Below the pieces are notes generated by a model. The model had not been told where the DNA came from. It did no database searches and was given only the letters and a program-made list of their open reading frames with translations. From assembly GCF_001263795.1 (NCBI RefSeq), contig NZ_LHUR01000005.1, forward strand, positions 62,001-126,000: 64,000 nt of DNA, in the 5' to 3' direction. How positions within the stretch are numbered: the first letter of the stretch is position 1; every line of letters begins with the position of its first letter. Shown here in pieces: positions 9,523 through 17,153 of this stretch. This DNA comes from Clostridium homopropionicum DSM 5847. GTDB taxonomy: Bacteria; Bacillota; Clostridia; Clostridiales; Clostridiaceae. The position numbers and the translations under genes are program-made.

Positions 9523-9563
9523 GCACCTCGCTTCTAGTACCTCGTACCTAGCACCTAGTACCT
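9523..9563. repeat. Degenerate tandem heptad repeat, end of pilC
   Basis: Six consecutive 7-bp units in register: TAGCACC, TCGCTTC, TAGTACC, TCGTACC, TAGCACC, TAGTACC. It ends three bases before the pilC stop codon (9566). It has the same period as the nearby hairpins and the 18.9 and 27.4 kb elements, but a different unit sequence. Confidence 0.8.
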
Positions 9564-9565
9564 AT

Positions 9566-10774
9566 TTATGCAACTGTCTGGAACATATCAAACATTGGCA
9601 TTATCATAGCTATAACTATTCCTCCTACTAGAAGTCCCATTAGTAAAATTAATACTGGTTCTATTAAGGTAGTAAGCTTTTGTAGAGATGCTTCTACTTC
9701 TTGTTCGTAGTATTCTGCAGTTTTTTCAAGTATGCTGTCAATGGCTCCAGCTTCTTCTCCAATCTTAATCATGGCTATTAACATTGGTGGAAATTCTGAA
9801 ATATCCTGTAATGCCTCATTTAGCATATCTCCCTTAATAACTCTCTCCCTTACTCCCTTTAGCTTTGATTCAATTAGCTTGTTATCTACAATTTTTGAAA
9901 CTATTTCTATGGATTTAATCATGGTAACTCCACTGTATAAAGTAATAGAGAGTCCTCTTGCAAACCTCATGGTTATTACCTTTCTTGAGGTTGCTTTAAT
10001 TATTGGAATATTTAATTTCAGCTTGTCTATTAATATGCTTCCTTTTTCTGTTTTAATAGCTTTTGAAACGGCAAAAGCTATTAAAATTATAGCTCCTATA
10101 ATTAAATACCAATATTTTTTCATGCCATTACTTAAAGACATTACAAACCTAGTAGGTGCTGGCAGTTCTACTCCACTACCTTGAAACATTCCTACAAAAG
10201 TAGGCATTACAAAAGTTAATAGGAAAATTACCACTCCGATACTTATAAAGGTTAAGGCAACAGGATACACAAAGGCACCTTTTATTTTTCCATTAATTCT
10301 ACTTTCTCTCTCATATTGTTCAGCCATTTTAGTCATTACAGAACCTAATTGACCTGTTTCTTCCCCAGACTCTATCATATTAATTAATAATCTTGGGTAG
10401 GTGTTTCCATGCATACTTAGTGCACTAGACAAGGTAACACCCTTTTGAATTTCTTCATATACTTCATTTAAGCTTTTCTTTAAAGTTTTATTTTCTGCTT
10501 GTTTTCTTAGAAGATTTACTGCTGTTAATATATCTGTGCCAGCATCAATTAGTGTAGCAGTTTGTCTGCAAAATAAGGCTAGATCTTTTGCTTTTACTTT
10601 GTGCAAGGACTTTCCTAAACTCACTTTAGGACTGCCCTCTATCAAATTTATTTTAATTGGATAATAGTCATTTTCCCTAATCATACTTAATACTTCATTT
10701 TCACTATTGGCAGTATATTCTCCTTGTACTTTTTTACCTGCACTATTTATTGCACTATATTTAAATAAAGGCAT
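9566..10774 (-). CDS. pilC: PilC, type IV pilus inner-membrane platform protein
   Basis: 402 residues, the normal PilC/GspF length. It has two T2SSF domains (about residues 65-190 and 270-395) and membrane helices at ~168-190, ~217-240 and ~370-395. The polytopic platform couples PilB ATP hydrolysis to pilin extraction. It follows pilB after 36 bp. The tandem heptad repeat begins three bases past its stop, so the element sits against the gene end without altering it. Confidence 0.95.
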   Translation of the reverse strand: MPLFKYSAINSAGKKVQGEYTANSENEVLSMIRENDYYPIKINLIEGSPKVSLGKSLHKVKAKDLALFCRQTATLIDAGTDILTAVNLLRKQAENKTLKKSLNEVYEEIQKGVTLSSALSMHGNTYPRLLINMIESGEETGQLGSVMTKMAEQYERESRINGKIKGAFVYPVALTFISIGVVIFLLTFVMPTFVGMFQGSGVELPAPTRFVMSLSNGMKKYWYLIIGAIILIAFAVSKAIKTEKGSILIDKLKLNIPIIKATSRKVITMRFARGLSITLYSGVTMIKSIEIVSKIVDNKLIESKLKGVRERVIKGDMLNEALQDISEFPPMLIAMIKIGEEAGAIDSILEKTAEYYEQEVEASLQKLTTLIEPVLILLMGLLVGGIVIAMIMPMFDMFQTVA

Positions 10775-10810
10775 TTTTTATCACCTTCTTGTTATTCTTT
10801 TGCTTATATA

Positions 10811-12496
10811 TTAATCCTTTAAGAAGGCAACTGTAGTCAATTCATCAATAGTTGTCTCTCCCCTTAAAACTAAGTCCACACAAGACATTTTCAATGTTTT
10901 TGCACCATTCTCAATACTTATTTTTCTAATCTCATCCAGATCATGGCTTCCTTGCATAATTACTCTATGTTCTCTTGTAATCTCCATGATTTCATAAATA
11001 CCTGTTCTGCCATAGTAACCTGTATTATTGCAATAATTACAGCCTACTCCTCTATAGAGTTTTAAAGGATTTTCAGGTTCTTCACCAAGTAGATTTTTCT
11101 CAGCCTCATTTGCATCATATGCTTCCTTACATTTTGGACAAATTTTCTTAACAAGTCTTTGTGCTATGACTCCAGTTAAAGATGCTGCTACTAGGTATTG
11201 TTCTATTCCCATATCCTCAAGTCTAACTATAGCTGATGCAGCATCATTTGTATGGATGGTACTTAGAACTAAGTGACCAGTAATAGCAGCTCTTACTGCT
11301 ATTTCAGCAGTCTCATTATCTCTAATTTCTCCAATCATTATTATATCAGGGTCTTGTCTTAAAATAGCTCTCAGTCCAGTGGCAAAGGTTAATCCTGCTT
11401 TGGTGTTAACATTTACCTGATTTATTCCCTCCATCATGTATTCTACCGGGTCTTCAACAGTAATAATGTTAGACTTTATCCCATTTAGCTCATTTAACAT
11501 AGAATAAAGGGTTGTAGATTTTCCGCTGCCTGTAGGCCCTGTAACAAGAATTATTCCATAAGGGCTTTTTATAATTCTCTCCATTATTTCCATATCATCT
11601 TTAGACATACCTAATTGTTCTTTACCTAAAAGAAAATTACTTCTCTTAAGTATTCTTATAACTATTTTTTCACCAAAAACTGTAGGTAAGGAAGATACTC
11701 TAAGATCTATAGGTTCATTATCTATTTTAGTAATTATCCTTCCATCTTGAGGAATTCTCTTTTCTGCTATATCCAAGCTTGCAAGTATTTTAATACGGGC
11801 AATTAAGGAACCTAAGGTTTCCTTTGGAGCCTTTAATACCTCTTGAAGACTTCCGTCTACTCTAAACCTTATCTTAATGTAGTTTTCGAAGGGTTCTATA
11901 TGAATATCGCTTGCCTTAGCTTTAACTGCGTTATTAATTATTGAATCTATCAGCTTTACAATTGGAGCATTTTTAACATCATCTGTGTCTCCTAATCCTT
12001 CTTTTACTTCCTCTTTATATGTAGATTTACTAAGTTCTTCTGCAGCCTTTTCAACATATTCAGTTGAATAGTATCTATCAATAACTTTGTCGATATTTGA
12101 TTTAGTATCAATAAATAAAATTACTTCTCTACCTGTTGCAATACTTACATCATCAATAGCAAAAAGATTTAGAGGATCAGACATGGCAACCTTAATTTTA
12201 TTTCCTTCATAGCCTATAGCAATAAGGCTGTATTTCTTAGCTAATCCCTCTGGTATAGCTCGTACAGCCTTTCTATCCAGCTTAAGCATATCAAGATAAA
12301 CTCTTTTTATTCCCAGCTGAAATTCTAGAACATCAATTATATCTTCTTCACTTAAGATTTTATCCTTTACAAGTAGTTCTCCAAGTTTTATACCTGTTTG
12401 CCTCTGTCTATCAAGCTCTGTTTTCAGCTGCTGTTCCGTTATTTTTCCAGCCTCAACCAATAAATCTCCTAGTCTTTTTTTATTTAAAACACTCAT
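10811..12496 (-). CDS. pilB: PilB, type IV pilus extension ATPase with MshEN domain
   Basis: 561 residues. Residues ~5-65 hold two tandem motifs, RLGDLLVEAG...Q and KLGELLVKDK...Q, matching the MshEN (GspE N-terminal) signature that binds c-di-GMP in characterised homologues. The ATPase core has Walker A GPTGSGKST near residue 320, followed by Asp- and His-box motifs, and a zinc-type CPKC...CNYC tetracysteine near 450-480. It powers pilus extension from the cytoplasmic face. It is the first gene of the operon, with ATG after an AGGAGAG ribosome site. No pilT retraction ATPase is in view. Confidence 0.95.
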   Translation of the reverse strand: MSVLNKKRLGDLLVEAGKITEQQLKTELDRQRQTGIKLGELLVKDKILSEEDIIDVLEFQLGIKRVYLDMLKLDRKAVRAIPEGLAKKYSLIAIGYEGNKIKVAMSDPLNLFAIDDVSIATGREVILFIDTKSNIDKVIDRYYSTEYVEKAAEELSKSTYKEEVKEGLGDTDDVKNAPIVKLIDSIINNAVKAKASDIHIEPFENYIKIRFRVDGSLQEVLKAPKETLGSLIARIKILASLDIAEKRIPQDGRIITKIDNEPIDLRVSSLPTVFGEKIVIRILKRSNFLLGKEQLGMSKDDMEIMERIIKSPYGIILVTGPTGSGKSTTLYSMLNELNGIKSNIITVEDPVEYMMEGINQVNVNTKAGLTFATGLRAILRQDPDIIMIGEIRDNETAEIAVRAAITGHLVLSTIHTNDAASAIVRLEDMGIEQYLVAASLTGVIAQRLVKKICPKCKEAYDANEAEKNLLGEEPENPLKLYRGVGCNYCNNTGYYGRTGIYEIMEITREHRVIMQGSHDLDEIRKISIENGAKTLKMSCVDLVLRGETTIDELTTVAFLKD

Positions 12497-12530
12497 TTTT
12501 CTCTCCTACCATTTATTGGTAATATAATAG

Positions 12531-12551
12531 TAATTATCTTTAAGATAATTA
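12531..12551. promoter_or_regulatory. Palindrome upstream of pilB
   Basis: Perfect inverted repeat TAATTATCTT-T-AAGATAATTA, about 35 bp upstream of the pilB start, in the presumed leader or promoter of the pilus operon. It could be an operator. The regulator is unknown, and AT-rich DNA gives such matches by chance more often. Confidence 0.4.
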
Positions 12552-12710
12552 TATATCAACTTATCCATTTTTCCAACATAAAGCTTTATTAATTTTACAT
12601 CTATTTTACATATAATTGATATATTTTTTCAGAATATTAAGTTCTAATTAAAATTTAAATACAATATTAATTTAAATTAAAAAATACACCTAAAATTTAT
12701 AAAATAAATA

Positions 12711-12740
12711 GCCCCCTAGTATATGAATACTAGGAAGCCA
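12711..12740 (-). terminator. Hairpin terminator after the 12.7-kb nuclease gene
   Basis: CCTAGTAT pairs with ATACTAGG, extended by further pairs (GGCTTCC / GGGGGCT) and followed on the minus strand by a TATTTATTTT tract. It separates the nuclease transcript from the pilus operon. Confidence 0.7.
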
Positions 12741-12748
12741 TTTTTATA

Positions 12749-13402
12749 TTATTCACTTTTCATATACTTTTTCCAATCTACTATCATCCTAAAAAGACTT
12801 GTTACATCTTGTTCATTATATAATAATATCCTCTGCCTCTTTTCCTCAGGCATTCTATTCATATAATCAAAATCCTTCATAACCTTGCAGAAGGTTTTAG
12901 AAAGATTACCACCACTTATGAGTTCTCCTTCTCTCTCTATTCCAAACTTCTTTTCTAAATTTTTTAGCCCTATATTTTCTCCCGTGGCTTTTTCATATTC
13001 CCTTTGCAAGTCCACTTTTTTAAATAAATCATCAATATTACATTGGATGTTATTTTTATTAAAAAGATAGTCAATTACAGTAAAGTCATTGTTGCCTGAA
13101 AAAGTAACAATATATCTCTTATTAAAATTATTATGCATATCTTCAAAATATTCTTTTGCTAAGTTTAGTATAGGCAGTGCATCTTTCTTTTCTTCTATCA
13201 TATACTGAGTAATCTTAAGCTCCCCAGCGTCACTATCATAATAAGCACATCCAAATACTCCAATACATATTGGTTTTTTGTATAGATAATGTTCTAAATC
13301 AAAAAATATTGCATCTTTAAAAATATGGCAGTTGCCTTCAATATCTAAGGTGAATTCCTCAGAACATTCTTCTATCTTGATACTATTTTCCCTCTTAATC
13401 AC
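12749..13402 (-). CDS. RNase H-like (YprB-type) exonuclease-fold protein
   Basis: 217 residues matching the RNase_H_2/YprB family of DEDD exonuclease folds. The metal-binding pattern is visible: DLE in FFDLEHY (~residue 37), an Asn/Asp pair in SGNNDFTVIDYLF, and the final Asp in NEQDVTSL near residue 200. The substrate is not known; family members are annotated as predicted nucleic-acid exonucleases. It is a single gene transcribed away from feoA. A second, more canonical member lies at 16.3-17.1 kb. Confidence 0.7.
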   Translation of the reverse strand: MIKRENSIKIEECSEEFTLDIEGNCHIFKDAIFFDLEHYLYKKPICIGVFGCAYYDSDAGELKITQYMIEEKKDALPILNLAKEYFEDMHNNFNKRYIVTFSGNNDFTVIDYLFNKNNIQCNIDDLFKKVDLQREYEKATGENIGLKNLEKKFGIEREGELISGGNLSKTFCKVMKDFDYMNRMPEEKRQRILLYNEQDVTSLFRMIVDWKKYMKSE

Positions 13403-13568
13403 TTAATCACTCTTTTCTAGTCAGGCGAATATCAATTTATTTCGTCTTATTTGCCCTTATATTATCTCACACTTTTCTCTCTTTGTGAACTATTCTAAAT
13501 TACTTTATTTAGAGATAACATAAGATTATTCTTTACAAAAATGTTTAGTATTTTTATCTACTTTCCTA

Positions 13569-13597
13569 TTGACAAGCATTCTCAATGATGTTATATT
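13569..13597 (+). promoter_or_regulatory. Sigma-A type promoter of the feo operon
   Basis: TTGACA (13569-13574), 17-bp spacer, TATATT (13592-13597). The spacer contains the left half of the Fur-like inverted repeat, which would let a bound repressor block polymerase. Confidence 0.75.
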
Positions 13598-13616
13598 TTA
13601 ATTGAGAATGATTTTC
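13577..13616 (+). promoter_or_regulatory. Fur-type iron operator upstream of feoA
   Basis: Inverted repeat CATTCTCAAT ... ATTGAGAATG with arms at 13577-13586 and 13601-13610. The right half continues as TTGAGAATGATTTTCATAA, a good match to the Fur-box pattern (GATAATGATAATCATTATC-like). Iron-dependent repression of feoAB is well established in the family; it is inferred here from the site. Confidence 0.65.
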
Positions 13617-13641
13617 ATAATTATACAAGGAGGATAATACT

Positions 13642-13866
13642 ATGAGCGTTATTGATTTAAGACCTGGTGAAAAAGGTTATATAGATACTATTTTAGGAAA
13701 CGAAAAATTATGTAAGCGTCTATTGGCCTTAGGTTGTATAGAGGGAACTAAAGTAACATTAAAAAACTCAGCGCCTTTAGGGGACCCTGTAATAATAAAT
13801 GTTAGAGGCTTTGACTTAGCTATAAGAAAAAGAGATGCTTCAAACATCAAGCTTAAGGAGGACTAA
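13642..13866 (+). CDS. feoA: FeoA, ferrous iron transport accessory protein
   Basis: 74 residues, the normal FeoA length, a single SH3-like domain (LRPGEKGYI..., ending VRGFDLAIRKRDASNIKL). FeoA is a cytoplasmic partner that supports FeoB. The ATG follows a GGAGG site. Its stop codon is one base before the feoB start, so translation is coupled. Confidence 0.95.
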   Translation: MSVIDLRPGEKGYIDTILGNEKLCKRLLALGCIEGTKVTLKNSAPLGDPVIINVRGFDLAIRKRDASNIKLKED

Positions 13867-13867
13867 A

Positions 13868-15643
13868 ATGAAAACTGTTGCACTTATCGGTAACCCTAAC
13901 GTAGGAAAAACTACTTTGTTTAATTCCTTAACAGGTTCTAATCAATATGTTGGGAATTGGGCTGGGGTCACTGTAGAAAAAAAAGAAGGATATCTAAATA
14001 AATCTATAAAAATAGTTGATCTTCCTGGGATTTATGCTATGGATACCTTTTCAAATGAAGAAAAGGTAGCTAAAAACTTTTTGCTTAATGAGCCTGTGGA
14101 TTTGATAATAAATATAGTTGATGCTTCTAATTTAGAGAGAAACTTATATCTTACAACTCAATTGAAGCAATTTAAAAAGCCAATTGTATTAGTTCTTAAC
14201 ATGATGGATGTTGCTGAATCAAAGGGAATTAACATTGATATAGATAAATTGTCTAAAGAACTTAAAATGTTTATAATTCCTATATCTGCTTCAAAAGGAA
14301 CAGGTATAGAGCACATAAGAGAATTTCTATTAAGAAATGATTTTTTTAAACTTCCTATTGATAATGAATTTCAATATCAAGACTTCGATAATGAAAAAGA
14401 AACATATAAATATATTGAAGATATTATAAAAAGATCTATTACTCATTCTTCTAATGATAGAATTAATACTAAGGATAAAATAGATGGCATTTTACTAAAT
14501 AAGTTTTTTGCTTACCCAATGTTTTTTATCATTATGTATCTTATATTTAAATTTACCTTCTCTTGGGTAGGACAACCTTTAGCTGACTTGATGGATGAAG
14601 CCTTACAAAATGTTTTGATACCTAACTTAAATACACTGCTTGAAAATAGCAGCCCTTGGTTTAAATCTTTACTGGTAGACGGAATTGTTGGTGGAGTTGG
14701 ATCTATTATAGTATTTTTACCAGTGATTTTAGCATTATTTTTAGGTATTTCCTTTTTAGAGGATAGTGGCTATATGGCTAGAGCTGCTTTTCTAATGGAC
14801 AAAATAATGAGAAAAATGGGACTTTCAGGGAAAGCGTTTATTCCTTTAGTGGTTGGATTCGGTTGTTCTGTACCTGCTATAATGTCAACTAGAACTCTTG
14901 AAAGTGAAAAAGATAGAAAGCTTGCAGCTTTAATTATACCTTTAATGTCCTGTAATGCTAGACTACCTGTGTACGCTTTATTTGCATCCATCTTCTTTAA
15001 AGGCAAAGAAATTATTGTAGTTTTTTCCCTTTATTTATTGGGTATAGTAGTTGCATTCATAATTGGATTGTTATTTAAAAATACAATATTTAAAAAGGAT
15101 GAGGAACCATTTATTATAGAACTTCCTGAATACAAAATGCCTGAGCTACAAAACTTAGCTCTACATACTTGGGATAAAGGAAAGGGATTCCTTAAAAAAG
15201 CTGGTACAATAATATTATCTATTTCTATCATTGTATGGTTTTTATCTAACTTTAACTTAAGTGGAATGACTGAAATTAACAATAGTTTATTCGCTGCCAT
15301 TGGCAAAGCTTTAGCCCCTATTTTTAAACCTTTAGGCTTTGGAAGCTGGGAGGCTTCAGTATCTTTACTTACAGGACTTATGGCAAAAGAAGTAGTTGTA
15401 AGTACTATGGGAGTAATTTTTGGAGCAAATTTAGATAGCTTGCTTCCTCAGTATTTTAATCAAATATCTTCATATAGTTTTCTAGTTTTTGTACTTCTAT
15501 ATACTCCATGTGTAACTGCATTAGTTACTATGAAAAAAGAGTATGGAAATAAGATGGCTATATTTTCACTATTATATCAATTTGTATTAGCTTGGATTGT
15601 ATCTTTCATAGTATTTAATTTAAGTTCTTTAATATTAGCATAA
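13868..15643 (+). CDS. feoB: FeoB, Fe(II) transporter
   Basis: 591 residues from the ATG at 13868, preceded by AAGGAGG. An earlier in-frame ATG at 13835 lies inside feoA and lacks a ribosome site. The N-terminal G-protein domain has G1 GNPNVGKT (8-15), G3 DLPG and G4 NMMD. The membrane part carries two Gate/nucleoside-recognition regions with the conserved Cys motifs GCSVPA and YTPCVTAL. It imports ferrous iron across the membrane. It is co-transcribed with feoA and the small Cys-rich gene that follows, under the Fur-like site. Confidence 0.96.
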   Translation: MKTVALIGNPNVGKTTLFNSLTGSNQYVGNWAGVTVEKKEGYLNKSIKIVDLPGIYAMDTFSNEEKVAKNFLLNEPVDLIINIVDASNLERNLYLTTQLKQFKKPIVLVLNMMDVAESKGINIDIDKLSKELKMFIIPISASKGTGIEHIREFLLRNDFFKLPIDNEFQYQDFDNEKETYKYIEDIIKRSITHSSNDRINTKDKIDGILLNKFFAYPMFFIIMYLIFKFTFSWVGQPLADLMDEALQNVLIPNLNTLLENSSPWFKSLLVDGIVGGVGSIIVFLPVILALFLGISFLEDSGYMARAAFLMDKIMRKMGLSGKAFIPLVVGFGCSVPAIMSTRTLESEKDRKLAALIIPLMSCNARLPVYALFASIFFKGKEIIVVFSLYLLGIVVAFIIGLLFKNTIFKKDEEPFIIELPEYKMPELQNLALHTWDKGKGFLKKAGTIILSISIIVWFLSNFNLSGMTEINNSLFAAIGKALAPIFKPLGFGSWEASVSLLTGLMAKEVVVSTMGVIFGANLDSLLPQYFNQISSYSFLVFVLLYTPCVTALVTMKKEYGNKMAIFSLLYQFVLAWIVSFIVFNLSSLILA

Positions 15644-15656
15644 AGAGGTGAATTTT

Positions 15657-15803
15657 ATGTTTGAAATATTAATAACAATTGCTATTGCTACTTTTGCAGT
15701 AGTTGTACTAGTTAAAAGTGCAAAAAAGAAAGCTTCTGGACAATGTGATTGTGGAAGTTGTTCTTCTCAGTGCCCTATGTATAAAGATAAAAAACAAAAA
15801 TAA
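15657..15803 (+). CDS. FeoB-associated Cys-rich membrane protein
   Basis: 48 residues: one N-terminal membrane helix (about residues 4-19), a Lys-rich stretch, then a cysteine cluster CDCGSCSSQC at about 30-39. This matches the small FeoB-associated family found directly after clostridial feoB. The ATG at 15657 follows AGAGGTGA, 13 bp after the feoB stop. The role is unproven; its position suggests iron handling at the transporter. Confidence 0.85.
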   Translation: MFEILITIAIATFAVVVLVKSAKKKASGQCDCGSCSSQCPMYKDKKQK

Positions 15804-15805
15804 AG

Positions 15806-15863
15806 GTGCCAGGCACCGGAGAAAGGAGTTTTTATAAAAACTCCTTTCTCCGGTGCCTGGCAC
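15806..15863. terminator. 58-bp perfect palindrome, bidirectional terminator
   Basis: The arms are perfectly complementary over 29 bp. Each arm contains GTGCCAGGCACCGGAGAAAG, itself with an internal GTGCC/GGCAC palindrome. It lies between the convergent feo operon and the CBS gene. GGTGCC(A/T)GGCACC cores are common in dispersed Firmicute repeats, so this may be a mobile repeat used as a terminator. Confidence 0.8.
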
Positions 15864-15886
15864 TATTTTAATATCTCTAACTATTT

Positions 15887-16267
15887 TTATTCTCCTTTAC
15901 TAACTAGGTATTTTATTATATTTTCCATAGATACTATTCCAACTACCTTGTCCCTATCTACTATAGGTATAGCAACAATTTCATTATCTATTAGTTTTTT
16001 TGCCGCATCAATTACATCTTCCTGTAAATTCGCACTAACAACGTTTTTAGTCATAATACTAGAAATTGGATAAGTATCGTAGTGACCTTCTTCTATTAAA
16101 AATCTGTATATATCCGCTTTAACTACTATTCCTAAAAGTCTTTTATCTTTGTCCACTATAGGAGCACCATTTATATGATTTTCATTCATAAGATCTAGAG
16201 TTTTTTTAATAGTGTCTTCAGGATCTAGCATAATGATGTTGTATTGCATTACATCACCAAGTTTCAT
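15887..16267 (-). CDS. Protein of two CBS domains
   Basis: 126 residues made of two tandem CBS motifs (about 1-58 and 68-126; HINGAPIVDKDKRLLGIV and IVAIPIVDRDKVVGIVS). Such stand-alone CBS pairs bind adenine nucleotides and act as energy or ligand sensors; the partner is unknown. The start ATG follows a GGAGGG site. It is a single gene, convergent with the feo operon across the palindrome. Confidence 0.9.
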   Translation of the reverse strand: MKLGDVMQYNIIMLDPEDTIKKTLDLMNENHINGAPIVDKDKRLLGIVVKADIYRFLIEEGHYDTYPISSIMTKNVVSANLQEDVIDAAKKLIDNEIVAIPIVDRDKVVGIVSMENIIKYLVSKGE

Positions 16268-16339
16268 GTTCTAACCCTCCTAAACATTAAATTATAGTAC
16301 TACTTTATTCAAAATTAAAATTAAATAATTTATTTTAAA

Positions 16340-17134
16340 TTAATAGCTATTATTTATTATACTATTAAAATCGTCTAAATTCATATTTCCTTTAAGGATA
16401 TTATCAATAATTCTTGATGCTGCCTTTTTAGATATTTTTTCAATATCTCTATTAATTTCTATTTTATTCTTCCTTAACAAAAATTTCAAATAGCTTAATT
16501 GCTTTTCCGTAATTGAATTTTCTCTTTTCAAATCATTATTTTCTATTTCATGAATAAGCTTAAATATTTTCGGAAGGTTTAATACGTCTTCAAAATTATG
16601 TAACATTATTAGCTTTTTTAATTCTTCACTCTCTGTATTTAAAAATTCAAAATACAGCTCTACGCTTAAACCTCCGTCAATCTTATCTTTTCTTTCTATA
16701 CCCAAATATTTTTCAACTGTTTTAAGGTTACATCTTTCCATTCCTAATTGCTTATAATAAGGTCTAATCATCCTATATAGATCTATGTGAGTATCAGGCT
16801 TTGAAAATTCTATACTATTTAAATTCATCTTGCTATTTATAAAAGGTTCATCAAAGGCAATCCCGTTATATGAACACCAAGTATCAAATCTATTTAGCTC
16901 TTCTTTAAACTCTAATAAAATTTCACTTTCCTCTTTTAGGTTTTCTGCGAAGAATTGCTTTACAATAAAAGAATCTTTATTAATAAACCATCCACCAGAT
17001 ATTAAAATAATATTAGATTTTACTTTATCAAAGCCTGTAGTCTCTATATCATAAAACATTATGTTTTCTATATTATATTTTTCATTTAAGCTTTCTGGAA
17101 GGGAAAGCTGCTGAATATGTTCCTGAATAAACAT
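16340..17134 (-). CDS. YprB-like RNase H-fold exonuclease
   Basis: 264 residues. DEDD-type exonuclease pattern: FYDIETTGF near residue 28, the middle motif SYNGIAFDEPFINSK near 93-107, and the last Asp in HNFEDVLNL near 180. It belongs to the RNase_H_2 (YprB) family. The C-terminal ~60 residues are helical and may be a specificity tail. It starts 19 bp after the argS stop, so it is probably co-transcribed with argS. The substrate is unknown. Confidence 0.8.
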   Translation of the reverse strand: MFIQEHIQQLSLPESLNEKYNIENIMFYDIETTGFDKVKSNIILISGGWFINKDSFIVKQFFAENLKEESEILLEFKEELNRFDTWCSYNGIAFDEPFINSKMNLNSIEFSKPDTHIDLYRMIRPYYKQLGMERCNLKTVEKYLGIERKDKIDGGLSVELYFEFLNTESEELKKLIMLHNFEDVLNLPKIFKLIHEIENNDLKRENSITEKQLSYLKFLLRKNKIEINRDIEKISKKAASRIIDNILKGNMNLDDFNSIINNSY

Positions 17135-17153
17135 TTAGCTCCTCCAAAATATT

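Noticed and set aside
9732-10184. 150-residue plus-strand ORF inside pilC
   Set aside because: Antisense to a well-conserved gene, no ribosome site, no recognisable protein features.
12497-12710. c-di-GMP riboswitch upstream of the pilus operon, as in some clostridia
   Set aside because: The region is plain AT-rich DNA with one short palindrome; no conserved GEMM core was found.
13835-13867. Longer FeoB start at 13835
   Set aside because: It lies inside feoA without a ribosome site; the ATG at 13868 follows AAGGAGG and begins the conserved MKTVALIGNPNVGKT.
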